Below, piece by piece: positions 27,109 through 35,791 of a stretch of 64,000 nt of DNA. A model generated the notes under the pieces. The model saw only the letters and a program-made list of their open reading frames with translations, was not told where the DNA came from and ran no database searches. The DNA is from Shewanella halotolerans. GTDB taxonomy: Bacteria; Pseudomonadota; Gammaproteobacteria; Enterobacterales; Shewanellaceae. The stretch spans positions 2,852,001 to 2,916,000 of the forward strand of contig NZ_CP080417.1 in assembly GCF_019457535.1 (NCBI RefSeq), in the 5' to 3' direction. Every line of letters begins with the position of its first letter. Within the stretch, counting starts at the first letter, position 1. The translations under genes were made by a program, and so were the position numbers.

Positions 27109-27753
27109 TCAGCGCTTAAAGTGTCCATACGCCAGGAAATGCGCCGTCAGGGCGATAACTCTGGGGTTATTCATCATGAAGGGATGGGTGACTGCCAGGC
27201 AGATGTGATCCCGCATCCCCTCCAGGCGGGTGCGGGCCACAGAGACCTTACCATCGTTAGGCCCTGGCAATAGGGTCGAGAGCAGCAAATTCACGCTGCG
27301 ACTGCCGGCAATCACCCCCACTTCAAAGTGGGCCTTGCCCAGGCGATTGGGCACGCTCTCTTCCTCCGTGCCCAACTGCAGACCTGCCGGGCCGTTTATC
27401 CACTTGAATCCAGGAAAATCCTTGAGCCTGTCCACCACTTCGCTGCCGTGATTGGGCGGCCCAAGCATGACCACACGGCCAAGTGCAGGCAAAGTATGTT
27501 GGCTCAGATACTGACGCACCAGTATGCCGCCCATGGAATGGGTCACGAAGTGCACTCTCTCACCCCGACATTGCGACAGTGCCCTGTCGATATGCTCGCC
27601 GGCTAGGGTCTCGATATCGAACTGAGTCGAAGGGTACCCCTGATTCACGCACTGATAGCCCTTAGCCGACAGGGCATGTTCCATCTTCACCATCGAGCCT
27701 CGAGTGCGCGCCAAACCATGGAGTAAGATCACTGACTCATTGCGGGGTTTCAT
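27109..27753 (-). CDS. Alpha/beta hydrolase, lipase-like
   Basis: The 214-residue protein opens VILLHGLARTRGSM (oxyanion-hole HG), followed by the nucleophile elbow THSMGGILVRQYL. It continues with VMLGPPNHGSE, as in small bacterial triacylglycerol lipase or PGAP1-like hydrolases. The Asp is probably in NDGKVS and the catalytic His in VTHPFMM. It has no signal peptide, so a cytoplasmic esterase is likely. It lies 56 bp behind yqfB on the same strand and may share its transcript. Confidence 0.82.
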   Translation of the reverse strand: MKPRNESVILLHGLARTRGSMVKMEHALSAKGYQCVNQGYPSTQFDIETLAGEHIDRALSQCRGERVHFVTHSMGGILVRQYLSQHTLPALGRVVMLGPPNHGSEVVDRLKDFPGFKWINGPAGLQLGTEEESVPNRLGKAHFEVGVIAGSRSVNLLLSTLLPGPNDGKVSVARTRLEGMRDHICLAVTHPFMMNNPRVIALTAHFLAYGHFKR

Positions 27754-27809
27754 CGCTGGCTGGCTCCTTGTCATTCCGGCTTGTCCTTATTCATCCTGGG
27801 TCAAACAAG

Positions 27810-28133
27810 CTAGAGTAGGCGATACTCGATAAGATATAGGGTCTGAATCTCGCCATATATCTCGGTGATCACCGCCTTTAACTGCTCAAGCGTCATGTTC
27901 TCCTGCGCGGCGTGTCGGGAGTTTAATGCCTCGAAGGCAAGCTCTTCGACCCGCACCACCTGAATATCGCAAAAGTGTCGCCCGGTTTCAAAGGTGGATA
28001 CCGACAAGCGGTCACCGACGCGAAAGTGCGATTCGCTCTCATCCCTGAGGGTGATGGTTTTCGCTCCGCTGAGGATATCGGCTTCGAATCGCTCGAAGAA
28101 GGTGATCTTGCCATCATAGGTTAACGGGGTCAT
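27810..28133 (-). CDS. yqfB: N4-acetylcytidine amidohydrolase (ASCH domain)
   Basis: The 107-residue ASCH-domain protein matches E. coli YqfB: ITFFERFEADILSGAKTITLRDESESHF, then QENMTLEQLKAVI and the end YLIEYRLL. YqfB hydrolyses N4-acetylcytidine to cytidine and acetate, with catalytic Lys, Thr and Glu; the AKTIT pair and the glutamate of QENMT are present. It probably salvages modified nucleosides from RNA turnover. Confidence 0.88.
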   Translation of the reverse strand: MTPLTYDGKITFFERFEADILSGAKTITLRDESESHFRVGDRLSVSTFETGRHFCDIQVVRVEELAFEALNSRHAAQENMTLEQLKAVITEIYGEIQTLYLIEYRLL

Positions 28134-28257
28134 ATTTCCTCTATCTGCTATTTTTGCCTATAGCCGCTTGGCACAGATTAGGTTAAAATCCGCCCCCGGT
28201 TTAAGCTAACTAGGTTTAAGCCCTTATTTTATCTGAATCAAAGACCCTGGTGGAAGT

Positions 28258-28527
28258 ATGAACAAGAAACAAAAGATGCTGAAGAAGACGGCAAAGCGCG
28301 CCAAGGCCCGTCACAACAAACATACGCCGCCGACCGTAAAGAAATATATCTCTAAGGGCGATCGCGCCAAGATGCTGGCTCAGGAGCAGGCCGAGATGGC
28401 TGCCAAGGCTAATGCCGCCGAGAAGGCCGGTAAGGTCGAGGGCGAGCAGGAAGTCTCAGTTGAGGCTGTTGAAACAGCTGAGCAGGAAGAAGCTTCTCAA
28501 GCCGCAGAGTCAAAAGCTTCTGACTAA
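28258..28527 (+). CDS. DUF2986 small basic protein
   Basis: The 89-residue protein has a Lys/Arg-rich N-terminal half (MNKKQKMLKKTAKRAKARHN, then YISKGDRAKM) matching DUF2986, and an acidic Ala/Glu-rich C-terminal tail that is probably disordered. The function of the family is unknown; the basic part suggests nucleic-acid contact. The gene's 3' end runs into short tandem repeats and then a terminator. Confidence 0.75.
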   Translation: MNKKQKMLKKTAKRAKARHNKHTPPTVKKYISKGDRAKMLAQEQAEMAAKANAAEKAGKVEGEQEVSVEAVETAEQEEASQAAESKASD

Positions 28528-28530
28528 CAA

Positions 28531-28574
28531 GCCTCAGAGTAATAGGCTCAGAGTAACAAAGCTCAGAGCAACAA
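28531..28574. repeat. 14/15-bp imperfect tandem repeats after the DUF2986 gene
   Basis: GCCTCAGAGTAATA, GGCTCAGAGTAACAA and AGCTCAGAGCAACAA follow one another directly after the stop codon at 28527. Confidence 0.85.
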
Positions 28575-28621
28575 GGCTCTCGGCTATTGAACTAGGACTA
28601 GTGCTCAGTCCTTCCCCCAAG

Positions 28622-28646
28622 CGGCGCCATCACGGGCGCCGTTTTT
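28622..28646 (+). terminator. Terminator of the DUF2986 gene
   Basis: CGGCGCC (28622-28628) pairs with GGCGCCG (28635-28641), followed by five T. Confidence 0.83.
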
Positions 28647-28702
28647 GTACCTCTCACTTTCAGCGTCGTTCTCATCAATTCTTATTGTAAAACCAAGAAT
28701 GA

Positions 28703-30190
28703 CTAGTCGCGACCCGGGCCAGTGACCAGCTCACTCACTCTATTGCTCTCCTCGCAATCTTGCTCTTCGCTGAGCTGCGCCATCTGAGCGCAGGAGGACG
28801 AGAGTGGATTGGGGCTGCTGGGGCTAAGCTCCTCGTCCAGCACCTCCTGACTGACCACAGGTACGGCGCTCGCCTGCACCTTATCTACCAATCGATAAGC
28901 GGTTAACACTCCGAGTACGCCGAAGAGGATCGCCCCCAGCACCTGGCCAATCAACACGCCTTCGACGCCCCCGAGCTGGCCGCCATAGTAGACGAAGGGA
29001 ATGGTGCCCAGGGTTGCCTTACCCACGTTAAACAGGGTCGAGTACTTGGCCTTACCCAGGTTATTGAAGGAGGCGTTCGCCACAAACAGAGCGCCGGAGA
29101 AGACGAAGAAGACGGCGATGTAGCGACAGAAGAAGCGGATCAACTCGGCACTCTCCCCCTGCATGGCAAACAGGGCCACTATCTGCTCCTGCAGCAGCAT
29201 CAGCAGCAAGGACACAGTCACCACATACAGGGCGCAGAATTGCAGCGCCTTGGTCAGACTCTGGCGCACTCGGGCAAACTCCCGCGCGCCGAAGTTCTGC
29301 CCGACTATCGGGCCTATGGCGCCGCTCAGCGCGAAGATCATGCCAAAGGCCACGGGCGTCAACCTGCCCAGCACGGCCCAGGCGGCCACATAACTGTCAC
29401 CAAACTCGGCGATGGCGCGGGTCACCACGGCGTTGCCTATGGGGGTGGCGATGTTGGTCATCATCGCGGGGCCCGCGATGGCAAAAATTGGCTTGATATC
29501 TTCCTTGAAAGCGGTCAAATCGAAACGGCCAAACAGCTTATGCTTGACCACCACGCCCCTTGCGGCCACCAGCAGCACTGCCAGTCGCGCCAGCACAGAG
29601 GCGAGCGCCGCCCCTTCTATGCCCATGGCCAGCAGGAAGATGAAGATAGGGTCAAACACCAAATTAACCCCGCCCCCTGTCAGGGTCGATACCATGGAGA
29701 GTTTGGCATCACCCACCGCCCTGAGCGCGGCTCCAAGGGCCATCGCCAGACAGATGATGGGCATGGAGGGCACCAGAATATAAAGGTAGCCGGCGGCCAG
29801 CTCACCGGTGCGGCCCGTAGCCCCCACCAGGGTGAGTAGCTCGGGGATAAAACAGGTGACTATGATGGCGACAACAGAGGCCACCAGCACTGTCACCACG
29901 GCGCTGTTGAGCAGCAAGCGCTTGGCCAGCTCAAACTCTTTGGCGCCCACGGCACGGGACACCAGAGCGCCGAGGGCGATAGAGAGGCCGATACCAATTG
30001 AGGTAGTAAAGAAGGAGATGGTGCCCGCGTAGCCCACGGCCGCGGCCAACTCCTGCTCCCCCAGCAGACTGAGGAAGAAGATGTCGATCAGATCCACCAC
30101 AAACAACGCCGAGATGCCGATGGCGGCGGTGGAGCTCATCACCAGTATGTGGCGCATGATGGAGCCCTGGACAAACTTAGCCGTGGTCAT
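28703..30190 (-). CDS. MATE family efflux transporter
   Basis: The 495-residue protein has twelve hydrophobic segments in two halves, typical of the multidrug and toxic compound extrusion family. Typical stretches are DIFFLSLLGEQELAAAVGYAG in helix 1-2, LRAVGDAKLSMVSTL and FDPIFIFLLAMGIEGAALAS. Such pumps export cationic compounds using a sodium or proton gradient. A C-terminal tail of about 50 polar residues (Ser/Glu/Gln-rich) after the last helix is longer than usual. The channel gene upstream is on the same strand with a gap of about 58 bp. Confidence 0.9.
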   Translation of the reverse strand: MTTAKFVQGSIMRHILVMSSTAAIGISALFVVDLIDIFFLSLLGEQELAAAVGYAGTISFFTTSIGIGLSIALGALVSRAVGAKEFELAKRLLLNSAVVTVLVASVVAIIVTCFIPELLTLVGATGRTGELAAGYLYILVPSMPIICLAMALGAALRAVGDAKLSMVSTLTGGGVNLVFDPIFIFLLAMGIEGAALASVLARLAVLLVAARGVVVKHKLFGRFDLTAFKEDIKPIFAIAGPAMMTNIATPIGNAVVTRAIAEFGDSYVAAWAVLGRLTPVAFGMIFALSGAIGPIVGQNFGAREFARVRQSLTKALQFCALYVVTVSLLLMLLQEQIVALFAMQGESAELIRFFCRYIAVFFVFSGALFVANASFNNLGKAKYSTLFNVGKATLGTIPFVYYGGQLGGVEGVLIGQVLGAILFGVLGVLTAYRLVDKVQASAVPVVSQEVLDEELSPSSPNPLSSSCAQMAQLSEEQDCEESNRVSELVTGPGRD

Positions 30191-30248
30191 AACGCTCCCT
30201 CATAACCAATCACGCTTACTGCCGAATAGATTGCAAACATAAGGCTCC

Positions 30249-31076
30249 CTAGAGGTCGGTTTCCAGCTCGTTACCGCATTTATCACAGTAGAGCGCCGAG
30301 ACTTCGTGGCCCATCTTGAGACAGTTGCTGCAGCGGCGCAGATCTTTCTTGCGCACCATCTCTTGGGAGATCTCCGAGGTCAGGATGCCGGTCGGAATGG
30401 CGATGATGGAGTAACCGATCAGCATGGTCAGCGCGGCAATCCCCTGTCCTAATGTCGTCTGCGGGGTGATATCGCCATAACCAACCGTGGTGATGGTCAC
30501 GATTGTCCAGTAGATAGATTTCGGCATGGAGGTGAAACCATGCTCGGGCCCTTCCACCACATACATGATGGCGCTGAGCACCATGACGATCAGGCTGACG
30601 GAGAAGAAGAACAGAAATACCTTACGGCTCGACTGCATCATGGCCCGCAGCAGTATGTTGCCCTCGCTGAGATAACGCAGCAACTTAAGCACCCTGAAGA
30701 TACGGAACAGTCGCAGCACACGTATCACCAGCGTGAAGTTGGCGCCAGGGAAGATGAGCGCCAGGTAACTGGGTAGAATGGAGAGCAGGTCCACCACACC
30801 ATAGAAGCTGCGGGCGTATTGCACCGGATGGGCCGAGCAGTAGAGCCTAAGCAGATACTCCAGGGTAAATATGCCGGTAAAGCCCCACTCGGCGATGCGG
30901 ATCCAGTCGCCGTAGCGGTTATGCACGCTGTCTATGGTGTCGACAAATACCAGGGCGACACTCAACACGATACAGACGATCAGGCTAAGGTCGAAATAGC
31001 GGCCGGCCGGCGTGTCTGTGCCGAAGATAATCTCTCTGAGTTTCTGTTTACGTGCCTCTTGCGGGGTCTCATCCAT
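30249..31076 (-). CDS. Voltage-gated-type potassium channel with zinc-ribbon tail
   Basis: The 275-residue protein has six membrane helices. S4 carries regularly spaced arginines (IRVLRLFRIFRVLKLLRYL), and the pore loop has the potassium filter TTVGYGD. This is the Kv layout, and it is probably an inner-membrane tetramer. The C-terminus adds a compact zinc ribbon: C249-x2-C252 and C264-x2-C267. Most bacterial Kv channels lack this, so metal or redox control is possible. It is upstream of and codirectional with the MATE gene. Confidence 0.88.
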   Translation of the reverse strand: MDETPQEARKQKLREIIFGTDTPAGRYFDLSLIVCIVLSVALVFVDTIDSVHNRYGDWIRIAEWGFTGIFTLEYLLRLYCSAHPVQYARSFYGVVDLLSILPSYLALIFPGANFTLVIRVLRLFRIFRVLKLLRYLSEGNILLRAMMQSSRKVFLFFFSVSLIVMVLSAIMYVVEGPEHGFTSMPKSIYWTIVTITTVGYGDITPQTTLGQGIAALTMLIGYSIIAIPTGILTSEISQEMVRKKDLRRCSNCLKMGHEVSALYCDKCGNELETDL

Positions 31077-31245
31077 CTAAATCAACAATCCTTATTGCTT
31101 GCTATATCTTTTGCCATCTCTCATACCATAAAAACGTGCCAACCCCATGCGCTTTGATGCAACATGGAATTAACCGATCCAGCTTAATCTAAAATAAGGT
31201 ATGATGAACACCCAAGTAGTGGCTTTATTTTACCGAACCAAGACG

Positions 31246-31785
31246 ATGCAGACATTTTTTAAACAACTCCTGCTGCTCTGCCTGCTCGCCCCGTTAGGGG
31301 TTACCTGGGCGCAATCGAGCGGCCTCAGCTCGCCCCACAGTGCCAGTAAGAGCCAGATTGGCAAGGTAGATCTCGTGGTGGTTAATAAGTCTGAAGCCAG
31401 CATGTTGTTGATGCGTCAAGGTAAAGTGTTGAGACGCTACAAGATTGCCCTGGGGGATCGCCCGGTTGGCCACAAGCTGCAAGAGGGAGATCAACGCACC
31501 CCAGAGGGGCGCTACATCCTGGATTATAAGAAGGCCGACAGCGCCTACTACCGCGCTATCCATATCTCCTACCCCAACGACGAAGATAAACTCAGGGCCG
31601 CCGCGCTAGGGATCAACCCTGGCGGGCAGATCATGATCCACGGCCAGAACCCTAACTCATCGCTCACCCCGGATGAAGCCCAGCGTCTCAACTGGACCGA
31701 CGGCTGCATCGCCATCAAGAACGAAGAGATAGACGAGTTGTGGCGCGCCGTCGATACCGGCACCCCCATAGAGATCTGGCCATAA
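31246..31785 (+). CDS. L,D-transpeptidase (YkuD family)
   Basis: The 179-residue protein has a signal peptide (MQTFFKQLLLLCLLAPLGVTWAQ) and one YkuD domain with the catalytic histidine in MIHGQNPN and the catalytic cysteine in WTDGCIAIKN. Family members cross-link peptidoglycan or attach lipoproteins to it in the periplasm. The sequence TDGC replaces the common SHGC, a variant found in the short YkuD subgroup. The ATG pair at 31201-31204, just after AATAAGG, is an alternative start with a longer signal region. Confidence 0.87.
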   Translation: MQTFFKQLLLLCLLAPLGVTWAQSSGLSSPHSASKSQIGKVDLVVVNKSEASMLLMRQGKVLRRYKIALGDRPVGHKLQEGDQRTPEGRYILDYKKADSAYYRAIHISYPNDEDKLRAAALGINPGGQIMIHGQNPNSSLTPDEAQRLNWTDGCIAIKNEEIDELWRAVDTGTPIEIWP

Positions 31786-31874
31786 GACCAGTGCCGCCAC
31801 CAGTGCCGAATTCGGTGCCTGCGCCGCTAGCACGGCACTAATACCCAATTTTGAGTCCACACAAGATAATTAAG

Positions 31875-32465
31875 ATGATGACTGAACCTCAAGTTTCCGA
31901 TGAGCTGACTTTTGACGCGCTCAAGCTGCAGTGGCCCACCTTCAGCCAAGCGATTTTAGATTTCATGAAGGAGCTAGGGCTGGATCGCTTAGGTCTCGAG
32001 TGCGACCATGCCGCCCTCAGAGTCAACACCAGCCAAGGCGCCGACAGCCTAAGAGAGGCCTTCTGCCGTCAGGGTGAGATCATCTCAGATAATATGATCA
32101 ACGGCCGCCCCATTCTCATCATCGCCCTCGACACCCCTATGATGCTAGGCGAGCTGACGATAGAATGTATCGAGCTACCCTACCCCGGCGATAAGCGTTA
32201 TCCGGTCGAGGGCTGGGAACATATCGAGTTGGTGCTGCCGAGCGGCGCGACCACCACAGAGACACTGAGTGAGCAGCTACTCGAGCGGGTACCGACACTG
32301 ACCAAAGTGCTGGCTCAGGAAACGGATGTTAAGGTGAAGATGAGTTCGCCTCAGGGGGAACATGAGCGCCTGGCTAACCCCACCATCGCCTTCAAGCGGG
32401 GCAACCTCTGCATCAAGATCCATCCCCACGGCATAAAGGCGGTTATCGCCTCCGAAGCGACTTAG
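31875..32465 (+). CDS. yecM: YecM family VOC-fold protein
   Basis: The product has 196 residues and matches E. coli YecM along its length: a DHAALRVNT first motif, GEIISDNMINGRPI, then ELPYPGDKRYP.EGWEHIELVLP and SSPQGEHERLANPT. The fold is related to VOC enzymes with a conserved His-Glu metal-type site (DH and EHIE). No reaction has been assigned. I start at the double ATG at 31875-31880, since a TTG at 31851 adds unrelated residues. Confidence 0.85.
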   Translation: MMTEPQVSDELTFDALKLQWPTFSQAILDFMKELGLDRLGLECDHAALRVNTSQGADSLREAFCRQGEIISDNMINGRPILIIALDTPMMLGELTIECIELPYPGDKRYPVEGWEHIELVLPSGATTTETLSEQLLERVPTLTKVLAQETDVKVKMSSPQGEHERLANPTIAFKRGNLCIKIHPHGIKAVIASEAT

Positions 32466-32507
32466 CTAAGTAGCAAACTAATCCAGTAATCAAGTAGCCA
32501 AGTAGCC

Positions 32508-32565
32508 CAGTAGCCTGACCCTTGTCAGGCTACTGCCAAGTGACAGTTATTTAAAAGTCACTTGG
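32508..32565. repeat. Two adjacent perfect hairpins without T runs
   Basis: CAGTAGCCTGAC (32508-32519) pairs with GTCAGGCTACTG (32524-32535). The very next base begins CCAAGTGAC (32536-32544), which pairs with GTCACTTGG (32557-32565). Both lie between the convergent yecM and FAD-oxidase genes. Neither has a T run, so they are not classical terminators, though they could block 3' exonucleases. AAGTAGCC-like repeats precede the first stem. Confidence 0.8.
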
Positions 32566-32591
32566 TTACTGCTTCAAAGCAAAGCCCCAAT

Positions 32592-33977
32592 TTAAGCGGG
32601 CTTGATGTTCTGATTCACCCTAAACAGATTATTCGGATCGTACTGCTTCTTCAGCTGACGTAATCGCCCGTAGGTTTCCCCATAGGCCGACTCGGTGCGC
32701 TCGGATTCATCATCGGTCAGGAAGTTGATATAGGCGCCGCCGCTGGCAAAAGGTTTTGTCTTATCGAAGAACTCCCGCGCCCAGGCGATGCAGCGTTTAT
32801 CATCGTCGGCAGACTCCCAGCGCACATGCACGTTCAATACGTACTGAGCATCCCGGGCCGAATAAGCCATGGCATCGGCGGCCGGCTGACAGGTGGCGCA
32901 ACCGATTGAGGCGATAAAGATCTCACACTGCTCCGTGGGCAGGGTACCAGCATATTCGATGGCCGTATCGATAGCCGCTTCATTAAGCTGGGTAAAATTG
33001 TGGGATTTCCAATAGTTACGTGAACCTGGCGTCAACAGAGGATCGAAGGCCTGCTGCCATGCAGCAAAGGGTTGTACGCCCACATGCTCACCCACAGGCG
33101 TGCCAAATTGACGAAGCGGCGCGATCAGTTTCTCACCTTCGGCGGGATCGCCGGCATAACAGATCGCCAGCACTATCACCTCTTTGCCGTGAACCGACTC
33201 GGGGAGAAATGGCAGTGGCGGCGCCTTACGAGCCACCATCCAGACACTCAGATCCTCGGGGGCATTGGCGGTAAAGTTAACAAACTGGCTGATAACAGAC
33301 TTTGCCTGCTCGAAGGGGAACACGATGAGGCCGCTAAGGACGTCGGGCCCAAGGGTGTGCAGCTTAAACTCAAATTGAGTGACTATACCGAAGTTACCAC
33401 CGCCGCCGCGCAGTCCCCAGAAGAGCTCTGGTTCGCTGGCCTGACTGGCAACAAGCTGTTTGCCTTCGGCGGTCACGACATTGGCCGACACCAGATTATC
33501 GATTGTCATGCCCAATTTGCGGCTTAACCAGCCAAAGCCACCACCTAAGGTTAATCCTGCGATCCCTGTGGTAGAGTTGATCCCAACAGGTACCGCCAGG
33601 CCATGTTTTTGGGTGGCGGCGTCTACATCCTCGAGCGTACAACCCGGCTCAACCAGCGCCAGCTGTTTGTCGGGGTCGACCCTGACCTGTTTCATCAAGG
33701 ACAGATCTATCATCAAACCATCGTCGCAAAGGGCCTTACCCGCGATATTGTGGCCACCACCGCGAACCGAGATAAGTAAATCATGTTCCCGACCAAAGTT
33801 GACGGCTTTGACCACATCATCCGCCGAGGTGCAACGGGCAATCATCCCCGGTTTTCGATCTATCATGGCATTCCAGATCTGTCGCACTTCATCATAGTTG
33901 CTGTCTTCGGGCAAAATAACATCGCCACCAAATTCAGCCTTAAAACTGTCCACCTGAGATTGTTGTAAACCTTTCAT
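32592..33977 (-). CDS. FAD-linked oxidase with BBE C-terminal domain
   Basis: The 461-residue protein has an FAD_binding_4 domain with VRGGGHNIAG, whose histidine is the usual covalent FAD attachment, and a TGIAGLTLGGGFGWLSRKLG block. The berberine-bridge (BBE) C-terminus ends YDPNNLFRVNQNI. Members oxidise sugars, alkaloid-like compounds or secondary metabolites with oxygen. It has no signal peptide and no neighbouring pathway. It lies downstream of the RpoE operon's last gene on the same strand, after a 248-bp gap with no clear terminator, so occasional read-through is possible. Confidence 0.88.
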   Translation of the reverse strand: MKGLQQSQVDSFKAEFGGDVILPEDSNYDEVRQIWNAMIDRKPGMIARCTSADDVVKAVNFGREHDLLISVRGGGHNIAGKALCDDGLMIDLSLMKQVRVDPDKQLALVEPGCTLEDVDAATQKHGLAVPVGINSTTGIAGLTLGGGFGWLSRKLGMTIDNLVSANVVTAEGKQLVASQASEPELFWGLRGGGGNFGIVTQFEFKLHTLGPDVLSGLIVFPFEQAKSVISQFVNFTANAPEDLSVWMVARKAPPLPFLPESVHGKEVIVLAICYAGDPAEGEKLIAPLRQFGTPVGEHVGVQPFAAWQQAFDPLLTPGSRNYWKSHNFTQLNEAAIDTAIEYAGTLPTEQCEIFIASIGCATCQPAADAMAYSARDAQYVLNVHVRWESADDDKRCIAWAREFFDKTKPFASGGAYINFLTDDESERTESAYGETYGRLRQLKKQYDPNNLFRVNQNIKPA

Positions 33978-34225
33978 ATAAGCTGCCTCTTAAGCGTCAC
34001 ATCGTCGCGCAAACAATGTATGTGCCAATAAGTGCTATGCTCATTCCCTCAAGTGCAACGTCAATACAGCTTGGTTCTAGTTGGAGTAATGAAATTCAAT
34101 CACGGATTTAAATACGGCGTGCAAAAAGAGCATCAGTCTTTATGTTAGTAGAAACCATGGGGTTTGGATAACCAGACGCATGCTCAAACGCGATTTTATA
34201 TGACGACAGCAAACGGGTCGGCGGT

Positions 34226-34765
34226 TTAACCCGATATTTTCTCGATGTAGAGGATAACTTCCCCCACCTTGATGCCAAACTTGCTCATCTCTGTCTTGTT
34301 GAACAGGCGCTTATCATCGAGCAGAAACATCCAATCATCTAAGGTCACCTGATAGATCTCGCCATCAATTGGGATCTCGAGTTCATACTGCCAGAACAGC
34401 GCCGCCCCTCGGGTTTGGCCAAGGGCTGTGCCCACCACGTCTTGGGCGCGGCCTTGGTAGGAATCATCATCAAGCTTGGTAAGCTGCCAGGTGCGCTCGC
34501 TCTTCTCGCCGTCATCGAACACAAACCACTCCTGGATCTCGCCCTTATCGCCCTGCCAGCTAGCCAGCATATCCACCTCGAAGCGCCTTATCAGGGTGCC
34601 GGAGCGATCCAGCACTATGCCGTAGGCCTTTAGCTTACCGTCAAAAAAGCTGTCCAGATGCAGCTCTGGAGTGGTGTCGCTATAGTCCTCCAGAGAGGCG
34701 CTGCCACAGGCACTAAGCAGCAAGATAAGTAAGGAGGTCACAAATGCCAAAACGATATTTTTCAT
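34226..34765 (-). CDS. DUF3833 lipoprotein
   Basis: The 179-residue protein has a lipoprotein signal ending LSAC near residue 20, then a beta-rich domain with TPELHLDSFFDGKLKAYGI and GEIQEWFVFDDG, typical of DUF3833. The fold is probably lipocalin-like, which fits handling of a lipid product, but that is inference. It overlaps the chalcone-isomerase-like gene by four bases and ends the RpoE-ChrR operon. Confidence 0.82.
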   Translation of the reverse strand: MKNIVLAFVTSLLILLLSACGSASLEDYSDTTPELHLDSFFDGKLKAYGIVLDRSGTLIRRFEVDMLASWQGDKGEIQEWFVFDDGEKSERTWQLTKLDDDSYQGRAQDVVGTALGQTRGAALFWQYELEIPIDGEIYQVTLDDWMFLLDDKRLFNKTEMSKFGIKVGEVILYIEKISG

Positions 34766-35250
34766 TGTCTTAATCCCAATAGGCCCTGTCTTAACTCAGG
34801 CTCTGAGGTGCGCTCAGATAACCAGATGGCCAGAAACGCCTCGCCGAAGGTGCGATCCTGGATCTGCCCAAGCGGCTTGTCACCGAAGTAGAAATAGCTG
34901 TCGCCTTGGCTGTTCACCCATAGGGTCAGGCTGTCGCCCTCGCGCACATCGGGCCAGAGCCCCTGGATATGCCGCTGCCAAGAGGTTATCTGCTGGTCTG
35001 AGTACCCCAGGTGACGCCATTGTTCTAGCGTGGCCTCGATAAGCTGATCGCTTTCGATATCTCGGTAGTAATTTATCTTCAGCGCCTTATCGGCACTCGC
35101 CTCATAGTCAGGCTGAGCGCTATACAGCTCGGCGCGATACAAGGTCCAAAACAGATACTGCATCTCGGCGCTACCTATCTTATGTAGCCTGTCGAGATCC
35201 GCGGCCTGAGCACTCAGGCTTAAGAGTAATAGCAATAGAACTTTGCCCAT
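34762..35250 (-). CDS. Chalcone-isomerase-like periplasmic protein
   Basis: The 162-residue protein has a signal peptide of about 16 residues ending AQAAD. The mature domain (SAEMQYLFWTLYRAELYS, then ALKINYYRDIESDQLIEAT and a late FGEAFLAIWLSE) is that of the chalcone-isomerase-like family. The fold is related to fatty-acid-binding proteins, so a bound acyl chain is a plausible ligand. It lies in the RpoE-ChrR operon and is coupled to the DUF3833 gene by overlap. Confidence 0.8.
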   Translation of the reverse strand: MGKVLLLLLLSLSAQAADLDRLHKIGSAEMQYLFWTLYRAELYSAQPDYEASADKALKINYYRDIESDQLIEATLEQWRHLGYSDQQITSWQRHIQGLWPDVREGDSLTLWVNSQGDSYFYFGDKPLGQIQDRTFGEAFLAIWLSERTSEPELRQGLLGLRQ

Positions 35251-35281
35251 GACTCACCTCGCTTTCTAACCAAATAGCTTC

Positions 35282-35791
35282 TTACCGAATGAGCTTGCTA
35301 GCTTGCGGCGCTGAAACCTTCCCCTGCCCCCAAACCAGCAAGGGCAAGAGCACTGCCCAGACAGGCGCCGCGATCAACCAAAAACTGATAGCCGAGACTT
35401 GGGTCGTTAAGGCACCCAGGCTCACGCCGGCCCAATAGCTACCCGCCCCACCAAGGGCGCCGATAAGCATCAGCCAGGGCAGACTGAGCCCGGATAACAG
35501 ACGCAAGCTGTGATTGAGGCTCATCAGGAAGATCACCCACAGCAGGGCTAGCCAGAGGGGAAATGCAGACTCGACACCACGAAAGGCGCCGAGGGCGATG
35601 AGCGCCCCATCCACCAGCAGCCCGAGCGGCAATAGCGCCATCAGCCTGAGATCCGCCTTCACTGAGGGGGACAGCAGACAGTGCAGCACGATCAGCCCAG
35701 AGATGATGTAGCTGGCCGAGTTTGTTAACCAGGCCGCCGACCACCAGGCCAGCTGAAACAGGCCAAGATTAATAAGCCAGAACGCTTTCAT
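35282..35791 (-). CDS. DUF2878 membrane protein
   Basis: The 169-residue, strongly hydrophobic protein has five or six helices (FWLINLGLFQLAWWSAAWL at the N-terminus, then LRLMALLPLGLLVDGALIA). DUF2878 members occur regularly next to cfa and DUF1365 genes but have no assigned function. The ATG at 35791 lies inside the 3' end of cfa (overlap about 23 bases), so the two are translationally coupled. Confidence 0.8.
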   Translation of the reverse strand: MKAFWLINLGLFQLAWWSAAWLTNSASYIISGLIVLHCLLSPSVKADLRLMALLPLGLLVDGALIALGAFRGVESAFPLWLALLWVIFLMSLNHSLRLLSGLSLPWLMLIGALGGAGSYWAGVSLGALTTQVSAISFWLIAAPVWAVLLPLLVWGQGKVSAPQASKLIR

